Positions 6,972 through 19,350 of a DNA stretch of 32,494 nt are shown here, piece after piece. The DNA comes from Gemmatimonadota bacterium (GTDB taxonomy: Bacteria > Latescibacterota > UBA2968 > UBA8231). Positions within the stretch are counted from its first letter, which is position 1; each line of letters starts with the position of its first letter. The notes under the pieces were generated by a model, which saw only the letters and a list, made by a program, of their open reading frames with translations, made no database searches and was not told the DNA's origin. The stretch covers positions 1-32,494 of the forward strand of contig JABHDC010000266.1 in NCBI GenBank assembly GCA_018673255.1, given 5' to 3'. Both the position numbers and the translations under genes were made by a program.

Positions 6972-9900
6972 TCAGTCCCCCATCAGCGCCAGAGCCACCC
7001 GAATCCCATCCACCGCCGCACGCTCTTCCGCGAAAGCGCCCCGCAGCAGTCGACTCATCTCGGTGCGATCCGCTTTGGTGTAGCCATCCAGACGCCCCGT
7101 GTTGGCCCGCGACTTCAACTGCTCCAGCAGCGCATGCTCGCGCTCGTAGTGACTGGCCGCCGCTTCCAACGGCTCGGCCGCGTCCTCGAAGATCCCGGAC
7201 AGATCCCGCAGATACTCGACCGCCAGTTCCCGTCGATAGGTCAGCATGTTGGCGTGATGGTGCGTGATTTCCGGCAGATCGGGCGACTCGAACGCGGCCA
7301 ACCAGGTCTCATACGCGAATAACCCTTGTGTCCACCTGTGCTGCCCCAGTCGTGTCCCGTCGGCGAAGGAGAGGGCATTCGTCAGCGCCATACGATGCAG
7401 AACCGGATCGTCCGCGTTCTTCACATCGTCGAAGACCAGGATATTGAACCAGTCCCCGCCCTGATTTTCCCAGTCCTCGTCGTAGCGGACCGTGTAGTCT
7501 CCCTCCCAAACGAAGGGATGGCGGATCGTGTAGGTCTCCTGCGTCTCGTCGTAGCCGACGATGAGCCCCCAGCAGGCCGCGTGGCCGGCGGGATGATGCG
7601 CCTGCCGTTGCTCGGCACTTCGTGGATTCCAGATCAACGCCGGGACACCACGATCCAGACTCACCCGTACTGCGTCCCACGCTTGGCTCTCTGCCATCGC
7701 TCGATCGGCATCAGAGCCCTCCTTCTGGACCTCGTAACTGCGGTACTGCGCCACCTCCTTCAGCACCTCCATGGCCAGGCTCCAGTCGAGGTTGTCGTGC
7801 CAGACGTCGCCCCCACCCTCGGCCATCTGAAAGTGGAACAGATGCCCCAGCACGCCCTGGATTCGAGCGGGCGTCCACTCAGCTTTCCCGAGGGTCATGA
7901 ACACGGGCTCGAGAGAAGAGGCGAGCGTCGTCCCACGGTGTGGCTCCGTCGGCGCCACATCAACTCCGACTTCGGGCTGCTCAGCCTGAAGCATGGCGAC
8001 ATTTTCGTTCGTCGGCCCGCCGGGGATCTCTTCGCCGAGGCCGAGCAAGGCCATCTCGAGAAACCACACGGCACCCCGCTCCCAGGCCAACGCGTTCACC
8101 ACGAGTTCTCGCGCCTCTTCCACTTCTGATGGCGTCGGTGGCTGCTGACTCCATTCTTCCACGATACCCAGCAGTTTCAGGCCCCGCTCGCTCTCCTGGA
8201 CATAGTGATCGGCGGCACGGTCCAGGCGAGCACCCACAGGGCCACCGAAATACTCGGCCGCTTCCCGCGTGTACTCGGCGGCGAGACGGCGGGTGTGATA
8301 GAGCTGCCATGCATGCGACTGGGCCACGGAGCCATCGAATTCACCACTCTCCAGCACATCGATCCACAACTGATACGCATCGAAGCCGATCGCATCGACA
8401 CCACAACAGTTCTTGGAGTCTTCGACGCTGTAGCGCAGACCCTTGCTGAACTCCACGGCTCGGCGAAGCGTGGTGATCTCTGCGGCTCGCGGGTCGGTCT
8501 TCGTTGGTTCCGTGAAGACGATGATGTTGAACCACGCACGGCCAAAGCCGTCGTACGGTATCGTGTAGATCGAGTCCATCTGCGCGTGGCTCACATGGTA
8601 GGCCTTCGAGTCAGCATCGTAGCCGACCAGCAGTCCCCAACCGGCGAAGTCACGATCGGCACTCGGCGACCAGGCAATGGCGGGCATGCCACGATCGATG
8701 CCGGCCGTCACCGCCTTCCAAGCCTCTTCCTGTGCAGCGCTGAGGGCCTCCTCATCCGGTTCGTTGCCGGCACCCGTGAATACGTAGGCGCCCGTCGTCC
8801 CCCATCCCAGGTCTGCCATACGGTCGAAGAACTGCCATGTCTCGATGTTGCAGTTGTGGTCATGTTTTGCCGCTCCCTCCTTCATGACGAAGTGGAAGGG
8901 GTAGCCGAAGGTGGCCGCCACATGAGGCGCCGACCACTCATCACCACCAGAGCTGAGGCCGCCAGAATTGAGGGCGGCAACATACGAGTCGACGATCGTG
9001 CTGAAGGACCAGTTGCCACCCGCAGACGTGCCTGACCACTTGCCCGGTTCGATCTGGAGACTCTGGAAGTCCTGAAGCGTTGGCACGCTCACACCTTCGA
9101 GCAGAACGCCCGGCAGGTTGTCACCATTCATCTCTTCCTCCGCAGTTGCGTTGGCTGTGACGCCGATGGCGGCCGCCGTAAGAAACAAGAGCGCCAGCGT
9201 GGCGATCACGTTGGGCAGGGTTATGCCGGTGGAACCGGTAGTTGATGGGGCGACCAGCCTGCGAACGCGCATCAGCAGCGAGCCGTCGGAGGCTGCCGCC
9301 GCCAGGGCAGGCACGCGCAAATGTTCGACCGTGGCCAGAGCACCCGCATAGAGCCGCACGTCCGTGCGTGTCGCCACCACATCATCACAACAGTGTTCCC
9401 GTTCCGTGCGGCAACAGGCAGAGATCCACCACACAGCAGGATGGTAGAAGAGGACCGTCTCCACGAGGCGCTCGGCCAGCACGACGAGCCCGTCGTAGCG
9501 ACGCACATGCACCAGTTCGTGCAGGAGGATCGCCTCAAGCTGTCCCTGCGTCAGACCGAGCAGGGTCGCCACAGGAATCAGCACGACGGGGCGCAGCACA
9601 CCGACTGCCATGGGGATGGCGGCGATCGACGACGTCATGACCTGCGCCCCACGTCGCAACCCCAGTTCACGCGCCAGCCTCTGTACACGGCTCGCCCACT
9701 CGCCTGGCAACGGTGACACACCAACCCGTCGAAGACGTCGCGTCAGCCAGCAGCTGCGCACGAGCCGCGCCGCCATGAGCACCATGCCGACACCCCAGGC
9801 GAATACGATAACCGGTGCGTATCGCTGCAGCGTAGAGACCGCGATCAGCGGCTGGGGCCCGACGCCGAGTTCCGGAAACAGGGGCATGCCTGTGGTGGCC

Positions 9901-10214
9901 TGACCTCGCTCTGCCGGTAACGCACCCGAGCGGCCGATTGTTGCATCGGCGGCCAGCGAAGCCGGGTCGAAGAGTGGTGCTGACACCGCCGGCATGGCCT
10001 CGCCAGCCAATGCAGAGCTGCTCACGAGGGTGGCGGCAGGAAACAGCACGCACGCCACCAGAGCGGCGATCGACATGGCATAACGCGCTGTCGAACTGCG
10101 GACAAAGCACCGGGTGATCGCCAGTACCGCTGCAACCATGGCCCCCTGCCAGAGGAAGTGCACGAGCGTCCAACCGAGGGCCTGGATCGTCGGTTCGGGA
10201 AGGATGGCGACCAT
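6972..10214 (-). CDS. BlaR1-like M56 membrane metalloprotease with duplicated ectodomain
   Basis: A 1080-residue protein. Residues 1-360 are a BlaR1/MecR1-type M56 module: hydrophobic segments near 12-32, 45-68, 131-150 and 335-355, the zinc motif HELVH at 232-236, and a downstream EREHCCDD (271-278) in the place of the third-ligand region. In BlaR1 the part after the last membrane segment is the external sensor. Here it is not a penicillin-binding domain but two copies of a 310-350-residue unit (about 378-727 and 765-1079). Shared signatures are F-H-F-x-M-x-E-G, A-W-x-A-V, L/I-D-R-G, W-G-L-x-V-G-Y-D, W-F-N-I-x-V-F and a helical tail. The unit resembles a C39/BtrH-like papain fold, but no catalytic Cys-His pair is evident. 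Its ATG overlaps the repressor stop as TAATG. I infer signal-induced cleavage of the BlaI partner; the ligand is unknown. Confidence 0.85.
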   Translation of the reverse strand: MVAILPEPTIQALGWTLVHFLWQGAMVAAVLAITRCFVRSSTARYAMSIAALVACVLFPAATLVSSSALAGEAMPAVSAPLFDPASLAADATIGRSGALPAERGQATTGMPLFPELGVGPQPLIAVSTLQRYAPVIVFAWGVGMVLMAARLVRSCWLTRRLRRVGVSPLPGEWASRVQRLARELGLRRGAQVMTSSIAAIPMAVGVLRPVVLIPVATLLGLTQGQLEAILLHELVHVRRYDGLVVLAERLVETVLFYHPAVWWISACCRTEREHCCDDVVATRTDVRLYAGALATVEHLRVPALAAAASDGSLLMRVRRLVAPSTTGSTGITLPNVIATLALLFLTAAAIGVTANATAEEEMNGDNLPGVLLEGVSVPTLQDFQSLQIEPGKWSGTSAGGNWSFSTIVDSYVAALNSGGLSSGGDEWSAPHVAATFGYPFHFVMKEGAAKHDHNCNIETWQFFDRMADLGWGTTGAYVFTGAGNEPDEEALSAAQEEAWKAVTAGIDRGMPAIAWSPSADRDFAGWGLLVGYDADSKAYHVSHAQMDSIYTIPYDGFGRAWFNIIVFTEPTKTDPRAAEITTLRRAVEFSKGLRYSVEDSKNCCGVDAIGFDAYQLWIDVLESGEFDGSVAQSHAWQLYHTRRLAAEYTREAAEYFGGPVGARLDRAADHYVQESERGLKLLGIVEEWSQQPPTPSEVEEARELVVNALAWERGAVWFLEMALLGLGEEIPGGPTNENVAMLQAEQPEVGVDVAPTEPHRGTTLASSLEPVFMTLGKAEWTPARIQGVLGHLFHFQMAEGGGDVWHDNLDWSLAMEVLKEVAQYRSYEVQKEGSDADRAMAESQAWDAVRVSLDRGVPALIWNPRSAEQRQAHHPAGHAACWGLIVGYDETQETYTIRHPFVWEGDYTVRYDEDWENQGGDWFNILVFDDVKNADDPVLHRMALTNALSFADGTRLGQHRWTQGLFAYETWLAAFESPDLPEITHHHANMLTYRRELAVEYLRDLSGIFEDAAEPLEAAASHYEREHALLEQLKSRANTGRLDGYTKADRTEMSRLLRGAFAEERAAVDGIRVALALMGD

Positions 10215-10600
10215 TATTTCTGCTCCTCGGCGTCGTCCAGTATGCGCCGGATGGCTTCCAAGTCCTCAGGGGACGCCTTCTTCGCCGACAAGGCCCCAGC
10301 TACCAGCCCTGCCGCCGAGCCACCGAAGACCTTGTCCACCAGGTCTCCCACCAGCAGACGTTGCGTCTCCGCACGCCCGACGAGGGCGCTATACACGTGA
10401 GCCCGGCTCGATTCATCGCGGGAAACCAGCCTCTTGCCCGTCATCACCTGCAAGGTCTTGAGTGTCGTCGTGTAACCGATGTCGCGCAGTTGCGTCATCG
10501 CGTCGTGCACCTCGCGGACCGTGCTGGCTCCCTTCAGCCAAAGGACATTCAGAATGTCCAGTTCAGCATCCGTTGCCTTGCGTGCGTTCTCCGTGACCAT
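10214..10600 (-). CDS. BlaI/MecI-family transcriptional repressor
   Basis: A 128-residue winged-helix repressor. The hallmark opening ATDAELDILNVLW and the helix-turn-helix region (STVREVHDAM, then YTTTLKTLQVM) match BlaI/MecI/CopY proteins, followed by a short C-terminal dimerisation/cleavage region. Family length (about 120-128) favours the ATG at 10600; an ATG at 10630 would add ten residues, and neither has a strong ribosome site. It is translationally coupled to the M56 protease by a TAATG overlap, the standard sensor-protease/repressor pair. The protease would relieve repression by cutting this protein. Its own promoter carries three dyads, so the pair is very likely autoregulated. The divergent UroD-family gene starts about 130 bases beyond the dyads and might also be affected. 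Confidence 0.9.
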   Translation of the reverse strand: MVTENARKATDAELDILNVLWLKGASTVREVHDAMTQLRDIGYTTTLKTLQVMTGKRLVSRDESSRAHVYSALVGRAETQRLLVGDLVDKVFGGSAAGLVAGALSAKKASPEDLEAIRRILDDAEEQK

Positions 10601-10646
10601 GTCGACTTTCTCGGTAGGGTCTGTCAGCATCTGTTGGTGGTAGTTG

Positions 10647-10662
10647 TACGACAATTGTCGTA
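10647..10662. promoter_or_regulatory. BlaI-type operator 1 (perfect dyad)
   Basis: TACGACAATTGTCGTA is a perfect 16-base palindrome over the predicted transcription start of the BlaI-M56 operon. It resembles the TAC-type dyads bound by BlaI/MecI proteins. Confidence 0.72.
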
Positions 10663-10665
10663 GCA

Positions 10666-10693
10666 ATAATACGACACACGTCGTACTTGTCAA
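10666..10693 (-). promoter_or_regulatory. Sigma70-type promoter of the BlaI-M56 operon
   Basis: Read on the minus strand, TTGACA (10693-10688) is a perfect -35, and TATTAT (10671-10666) is a five-of-six match to the -10 after a 16-base spacer. Transcription would start near 10659, inside operator 1. The elements are interleaved with three dyads, as expected for a repressor-blocked promoter. Confidence 0.75.
10670..10685. promoter_or_regulatory. BlaI-type operator 2
   Basis: TACGAC and GTCGTA arms flank a four-base centre (ACAC). The site lies in the spacer between -35 and -10, with its centre 23 bases from that of operator 1. The half-sites are identical to those of operator 1. Confidence 0.7.
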
Positions 10694-10707
10694 CGATGAT
10701 CGTCGTA
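10692..10707. promoter_or_regulatory. BlaI-type operator 3 (degenerate)
   Basis: One perfect half-site GTCGTA is paired with a four-of-six half-site AACGAT at the same spacing. It touches the -35 box and its centre is 22 bases from operator 2. It is probably a weaker site. Confidence 0.5.
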
Positions 10708-10753
10708 CTTCTTTCCGCCGTACGCATGTTTCGGACGCCGTGTCTTGCATCAG

Positions 10754-10782
10754 TTGACCCCCTCCGGCACCTGCGATACCCT
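10754..10782 (+). promoter_or_regulatory. Possible promoter of the UroD-family gene
   Basis: TTGACC (10754-10759), a 17-base spacer and TACCCT (10777-10782) form a candidate promoter about 50 bases before the start codon. The -35 is good; the -10 matches at only three positions. Confidence 0.35.
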
Positions 10783-10833
10783 CAGTCTCCGTCGAACATC
10801 ACCTCTGCATCACATCGCAGGAATTGCCCCCTG

Positions 10834-11970
10834 ATGACCCAGCTGACCCCCAAACAACGACTGACCCGCCAGGCCCGTGGTCAGGATGTGGATGAGATTC
10901 CCACGATCGGTGGCTGGATCGGTGGCGCGCGCAATCTGGCGGCCCTGGCCGGCATCACGCCAGAGGTCTATCTGGCCAATCCCCTGGCAGGAATGGTCAG
11001 GGCCCACGGAGCACTGGGCACGGATGGATTAATCAATCCAGTCATCCACCGAGAGCTGGAGCAGGTCCGTACGGGGCACGTGTTGGATGAAAGCTTCACC
11101 ACAATCGAGCCTGAAGCGCTGTTGGCCACGGCCGACGCCTTGCCCGACACTGAGGCCCAGGTGTTGGCCGGCTTCGATGCAGCCGCGGCGGAGCTCGAGT
11201 TTCGGTCCTTCTTCGAGACCGCTCAGGCGCAGTGGGATGGGCTGGTGCCAGTGCCGAATTTCTGGGACCTCGGTGGTCCCTTCCCCCTCTACGTGGAGTA
11301 TGGTTACGAGGCGTTCCTCACCGCGTGTGCCCTGTACCCCGAGGCGGTGGGTAAGATCTGGTGGGCGAAGGGATTGCCGGCGCGCGAGCGGGCGAGGATC
11401 CTGACGAAACTCTACGCCGAATACGAGCTGGTGCCATTGATGTTCTGCGGTGAGGATCTGTGCAACAACCAGGGTCCCCTTGTTGCACCGGACTTCCTGC
11501 GACAGTACTACCTGCCCGTGGTGGCTCAGATCATCGAACCACTGGTGGATGGTGGTGTGCGCCTCGTCCACCACTGCGATGGGGATGTGCGACCCCTGCT
11601 GCAGGACTTTGTCGACATCGGCTTCAGTGGTCTGCAGGGCTTCCAGTATGAACTGGGCCTGGATCTGCGCGAGTTGCGAAAGCTGCGCAGTCGCATGGGA
11701 GAGGAACTGCTTCTCTTCACTGGCCTGAGTGTCAGCCGGACACTGCCCTTCGGCACGGTGCAGGATGTGCGCGACGAGGTGGACTACTTCATCGATGCCA
11801 CCGATGGGGGACGTGGCATGTTTCTGTTCACGAGCAACGTGACGGGCGTTGAGGTGCCACCGGAAAATCTTCGGGCGGCGTACGAACATGCCAAACAGGT
11901 GCCCTTCGGCCGGCAGCGTGACAGGGGTTGGCCCCAATGGCCCTGGGACGAGCGCGAAGGAAAGGGATGA
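10834..11970 (+). CDS. Uroporphyrinogen decarboxylase-family protein (UroD/MtaA-like TIM barrel)
   Basis: A 378-residue TIM-barrel protein of the UroD superfamily, which holds true haem-pathway decarboxylases and corrinoid-linked methyltransferases. Supporting signatures are the central FCGEDLCNNQGPL, the strand-turn HHCDGDVRPLL followed by GFSGLQGFQ, and the C-terminal PPENLRAAYEHAK. The H-C-D-G turn corresponds to the HSDG or H-x-C-G turn of the non-haem subfamilies. No later Cys is present to complete the zinc site of MtaA-type methyltransferases, so I do not call it hemE or mtaA. The ATG at 10834 has AGGA about 12 bases upstream. The frame is open back to 10687, but that stretch overlaps operators and is not family-like. 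It is convergent with the beta-helix gene, and a GATGAC/GTCATC dyad (11966-11984) covers both stop codons. Confidence 0.82.
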   Translation: MTQLTPKQRLTRQARGQDVDEIPTIGGWIGGARNLAALAGITPEVYLANPLAGMVRAHGALGTDGLINPVIHRELEQVRTGHVLDESFTTIEPEALLATADALPDTEAQVLAGFDAAAAELEFRSFFETAQAQWDGLVPVPNFWDLGGPFPLYVEYGYEAFLTACALYPEAVGKIWWAKGLPARERARILTKLYAEYELVPLMFCGEDLCNNQGPLVAPDFLRQYYLPVVAQIIEPLVDGGVRLVHHCDGDVRPLLQDFVDIGFSGLQGFQYELGLDLRELRKLRSRMGEELLLFTGLSVSRTLPFGTVQDVRDEVDYFIDATDGGRGMFLFTSNVTGVEVPPENLRAAYEHAKQVPFGRQRDRGWPQWPWDEREGKG

Positions 11971-11982
11971 CCCACGTAGTCA

Positions 11983-13692
11983 TCAATTCTCTCCATTCGC
12001 CCCGATCCATGCGGTGCCGTCGAACCACACAGGGCTACCACGATCCGTGTCGAAGTACATCTGCCCCACGACAGGATCGGCTGGCGTATCGGCCATCGGC
12101 CCCGCAGCCACGGTCTGCATCGGCAACCAGCCATCCACCTGCGTCGTCGGCGTCACCTTGAACAGCACACGGTCTTCGTAGACCAGGGACGAACCCGGGC
12201 CACCCACCGCATCTGAGCGATCGCTGTGGCCGTAGTGCACGAGCAGACGCCCGTCCGCACCCATATCCGAACGGATCGGATATGAACCCTCTGTCCAGTG
12301 TCGCATCGTCACATGGTCGATGAGGATGTCGTCGGCACCTTCTGCGATGTAGATGGCATTGCGATGGGTCGGCACCAGTTCCTCAGCCAGATCTGAGTAG
12401 TCGGATGCATTGGTGATGTCATCGGAGTCGATCCCACTGATCGTACCGCCGCGGATCTTGATCCGATGCCCCACACCTTTGACCGGGTCTGCCCCGATGG
12501 CGATCCCATAGGCCGCCCCGGGCGAAGCCAGCGAGTTTCCGGCGATCATGGCACCAATCACCTCCACGTCATAGGCCGACGCGAGGTCCATCCCGTGCTG
12601 TTGATTACGCCGGATCACCGGGGCGATCACCGTCACATTGCGACCACGGATATAGATTCCCGCGTGGTGGTTGTCCTCGAAAACCCCGCCTGAAATGGTG
12701 AAGTGCGACGCCAGGGGCGGCAGCCTGTCCTGCCCCTGCTTGATGAGATCGCCACCCGACCTGTTCAGATCGATCCCGGAGCCACGATTGTGGCGCGCGC
12801 GAATCCCACTCAGAAACCCATTTCGAACCAGGCCAAAATCGCCGTAGTGCAACGGACCCGTCTTGATATAGATGCCGGAGCCGTTGTTGTGTTCGACGAG
12901 CAGATCTCGGATCACGCAGGCATCCCCCCCGGCGTAACCATCGACCCCATTGCCATTGGGACCCGTGCGACCATTGTGCGATGATTCACCACCGCGAATA
13001 GTCACATCACGCGCGAATTTCCGCAGCTTGATCCCATCGAGACGATTGCGGAAGGCCAGGCAGTTTTCGAGCAGAACCTGCTGTGCGTGATTGATCCCGA
13101 ACGACCAGAGCTTCGAAAATTCGCCGTGGCAATTCCGGAACGTGACATTCCTGATCGTCGCCTGTTGAGCATCGCTGGCGCCGATGTTGAATCCAGCTCC
13201 GAAACCCTCCACGTACACGTCATCGATGAGAATTCGCGCACTCTCGCCCGAGATTTCGATCGCATCCGCTGAAGCGAGATACTCGTGGTCCGTCTCGATC
13301 AGACTGAGATGGCTCACCGTCACATTCACCACGTCATGCAGACGCAGCAGGGCAAAGTCGATCCCCTGTGGCGCATGCAGCACCGTGGACCGCGTCGCCT
13401 CACCCTTGAGGTGGGAGTTGGTTGGGACATCGATCGTGCCTGAGATGGTGTAACCACCCGCTGGGACAAGGACGAGGCCCCCGCCCCGTGCCTCGGCCAT
13501 CTGCAGCGCACGGCGAAAGGCCTCGGTGTCATCCACCGAGTCATCTCCCAGCGCTCCGAAGTCGGCGACGCTTAGAACAACCGCACTCGACATCTCGGCA
13601 CCCGGCGTCAGCGGATCCGCCACGCTGGTGGAGGCCGTGATCAGGAGGCTCAACCACAGGATGAGCGCGGGGCGGGTAAGCAAGCGGTGCAT
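11983..13692 (-). CDS. Secreted right-handed beta-helix protein (pectate lyase 3-like)
   Basis: A 569-residue exported protein. A Sec signal peptide covers about residues 1-24 (hydrophobic core LILWLSLLITA, cleavage near SVA). DFGALGDDSVDDTEAF at 44-59 is the hallmark start of Pectate_lyase_3/glycosyl hydrolase 28-like beta-helices. About 430 residues of repeating short strands with Asn ladders follow (for example NNGSGIYI, NRGSGIDL, NHHAGIYI, QQHGMDLA), as in parallel beta-helix (PbH1) repeats. The tail has GQMYFDT and WFDGTAWIGANG at 541-567, a motif also seen at the ends of phage tail-fibre proteins and secreted helices. It probably binds or cuts a polysaccharide, but catalytic residues are not identifiable. 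The ATG at 13692 is preceded by GGAG; an upstream in-frame ATG at 13788 would hide the signal peptide. Confidence 0.82.
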   Translation of the reverse strand: MHRLLTRPALILWLSLLITASTSVADPLTPGAEMSSAVVLSVADFGALGDDSVDDTEAFRRALQMAEARGGGLVLVPAGGYTISGTIDVPTNSHLKGEATRSTVLHAPQGIDFALLRLHDVVNVTVSHLSLIETDHEYLASADAIEISGESARILIDDVYVEGFGAGFNIGASDAQQATIRNVTFRNCHGEFSKLWSFGINHAQQVLLENCLAFRNRLDGIKLRKFARDVTIRGGESSHNGRTGPNGNGVDGYAGGDACVIRDLLVEHNNGSGIYIKTGPLHYGDFGLVRNGFLSGIRARHNRGSGIDLNRSGGDLIKQGQDRLPPLASHFTISGGVFEDNHHAGIYIRGRNVTVIAPVIRRNQQHGMDLASAYDVEVIGAMIAGNSLASPGAAYGIAIGADPVKGVGHRIKIRGGTISGIDSDDITNASDYSDLAEELVPTHRNAIYIAEGADDILIDHVTMRHWTEGSYPIRSDMGADGRLLVHYGHSDRSDAVGGPGSSLVYEDRVLFKVTPTTQVDGWLPMQTVAAGPMADTPADPVVGQMYFDTDRGSPVWFDGTAWIGANGEN

Positions 13693-13938
13693 AGCCTCTC
13701 CACTCTCGCACGTTGGAACCGTGCTTTTCTCAGATCGTGTGTGCCAGTCTTCAGACGCCATGGGGATATCCTGCAACGGGTTTGGCATCGGTTCTTCTGT
13801 AACGCTGCCTCAGCGAGCTCCTGAGACGTCCAGGCAGGGCCGACATTCTGCTCCTGCTTGTCTGGCCGAGGCTGCCCAAGACTGGTTATGTTCTGCGCCA
13901 TTCAACAGGCCCCTTGCTCACCACCAGATTGAGCGTAA

Positions 13939-19278
<5,340 letters not shown>

Positions 19279-19350
19279 CCGCCGTCACAGTTGACGCGCG
19301 GCCGATGGGACACGGTCTCACCGCGCCGGGCACGGCGCATGGCCCACCAC

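Noticed and set aside
7326..8129. A 267-codon + strand frame within the M56 gene.
   Set aside because: It is antisense to the duplicated ectodomain, which is supported by internal repeat conservation in the other frame.
11966..11984. GATGAC/GTCATC dyad over the convergent stop codons, as a possible bidirectional terminator.
   Set aside because: The stem is only six bases and no T run follows on either strand.
12050..12130. Phage tail-fibre-like C-terminal motif in the beta-helix protein, suggesting a prophage.
   Set aside because: No other phage genes, integrase or attachment repeats are present, and the protein has a Sec signal peptide.
13805..13837. Nested inverted repeat CTGCCT...AGGCAG with CTCAG...CTGAG in the divergent gap before the large kinase.
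   Set aside because: The arms are short and discontinuous, with no T tract, and could be chance in GC-rich DNA. Nothing else is recognisable in this 246-base gap (13693-13938).
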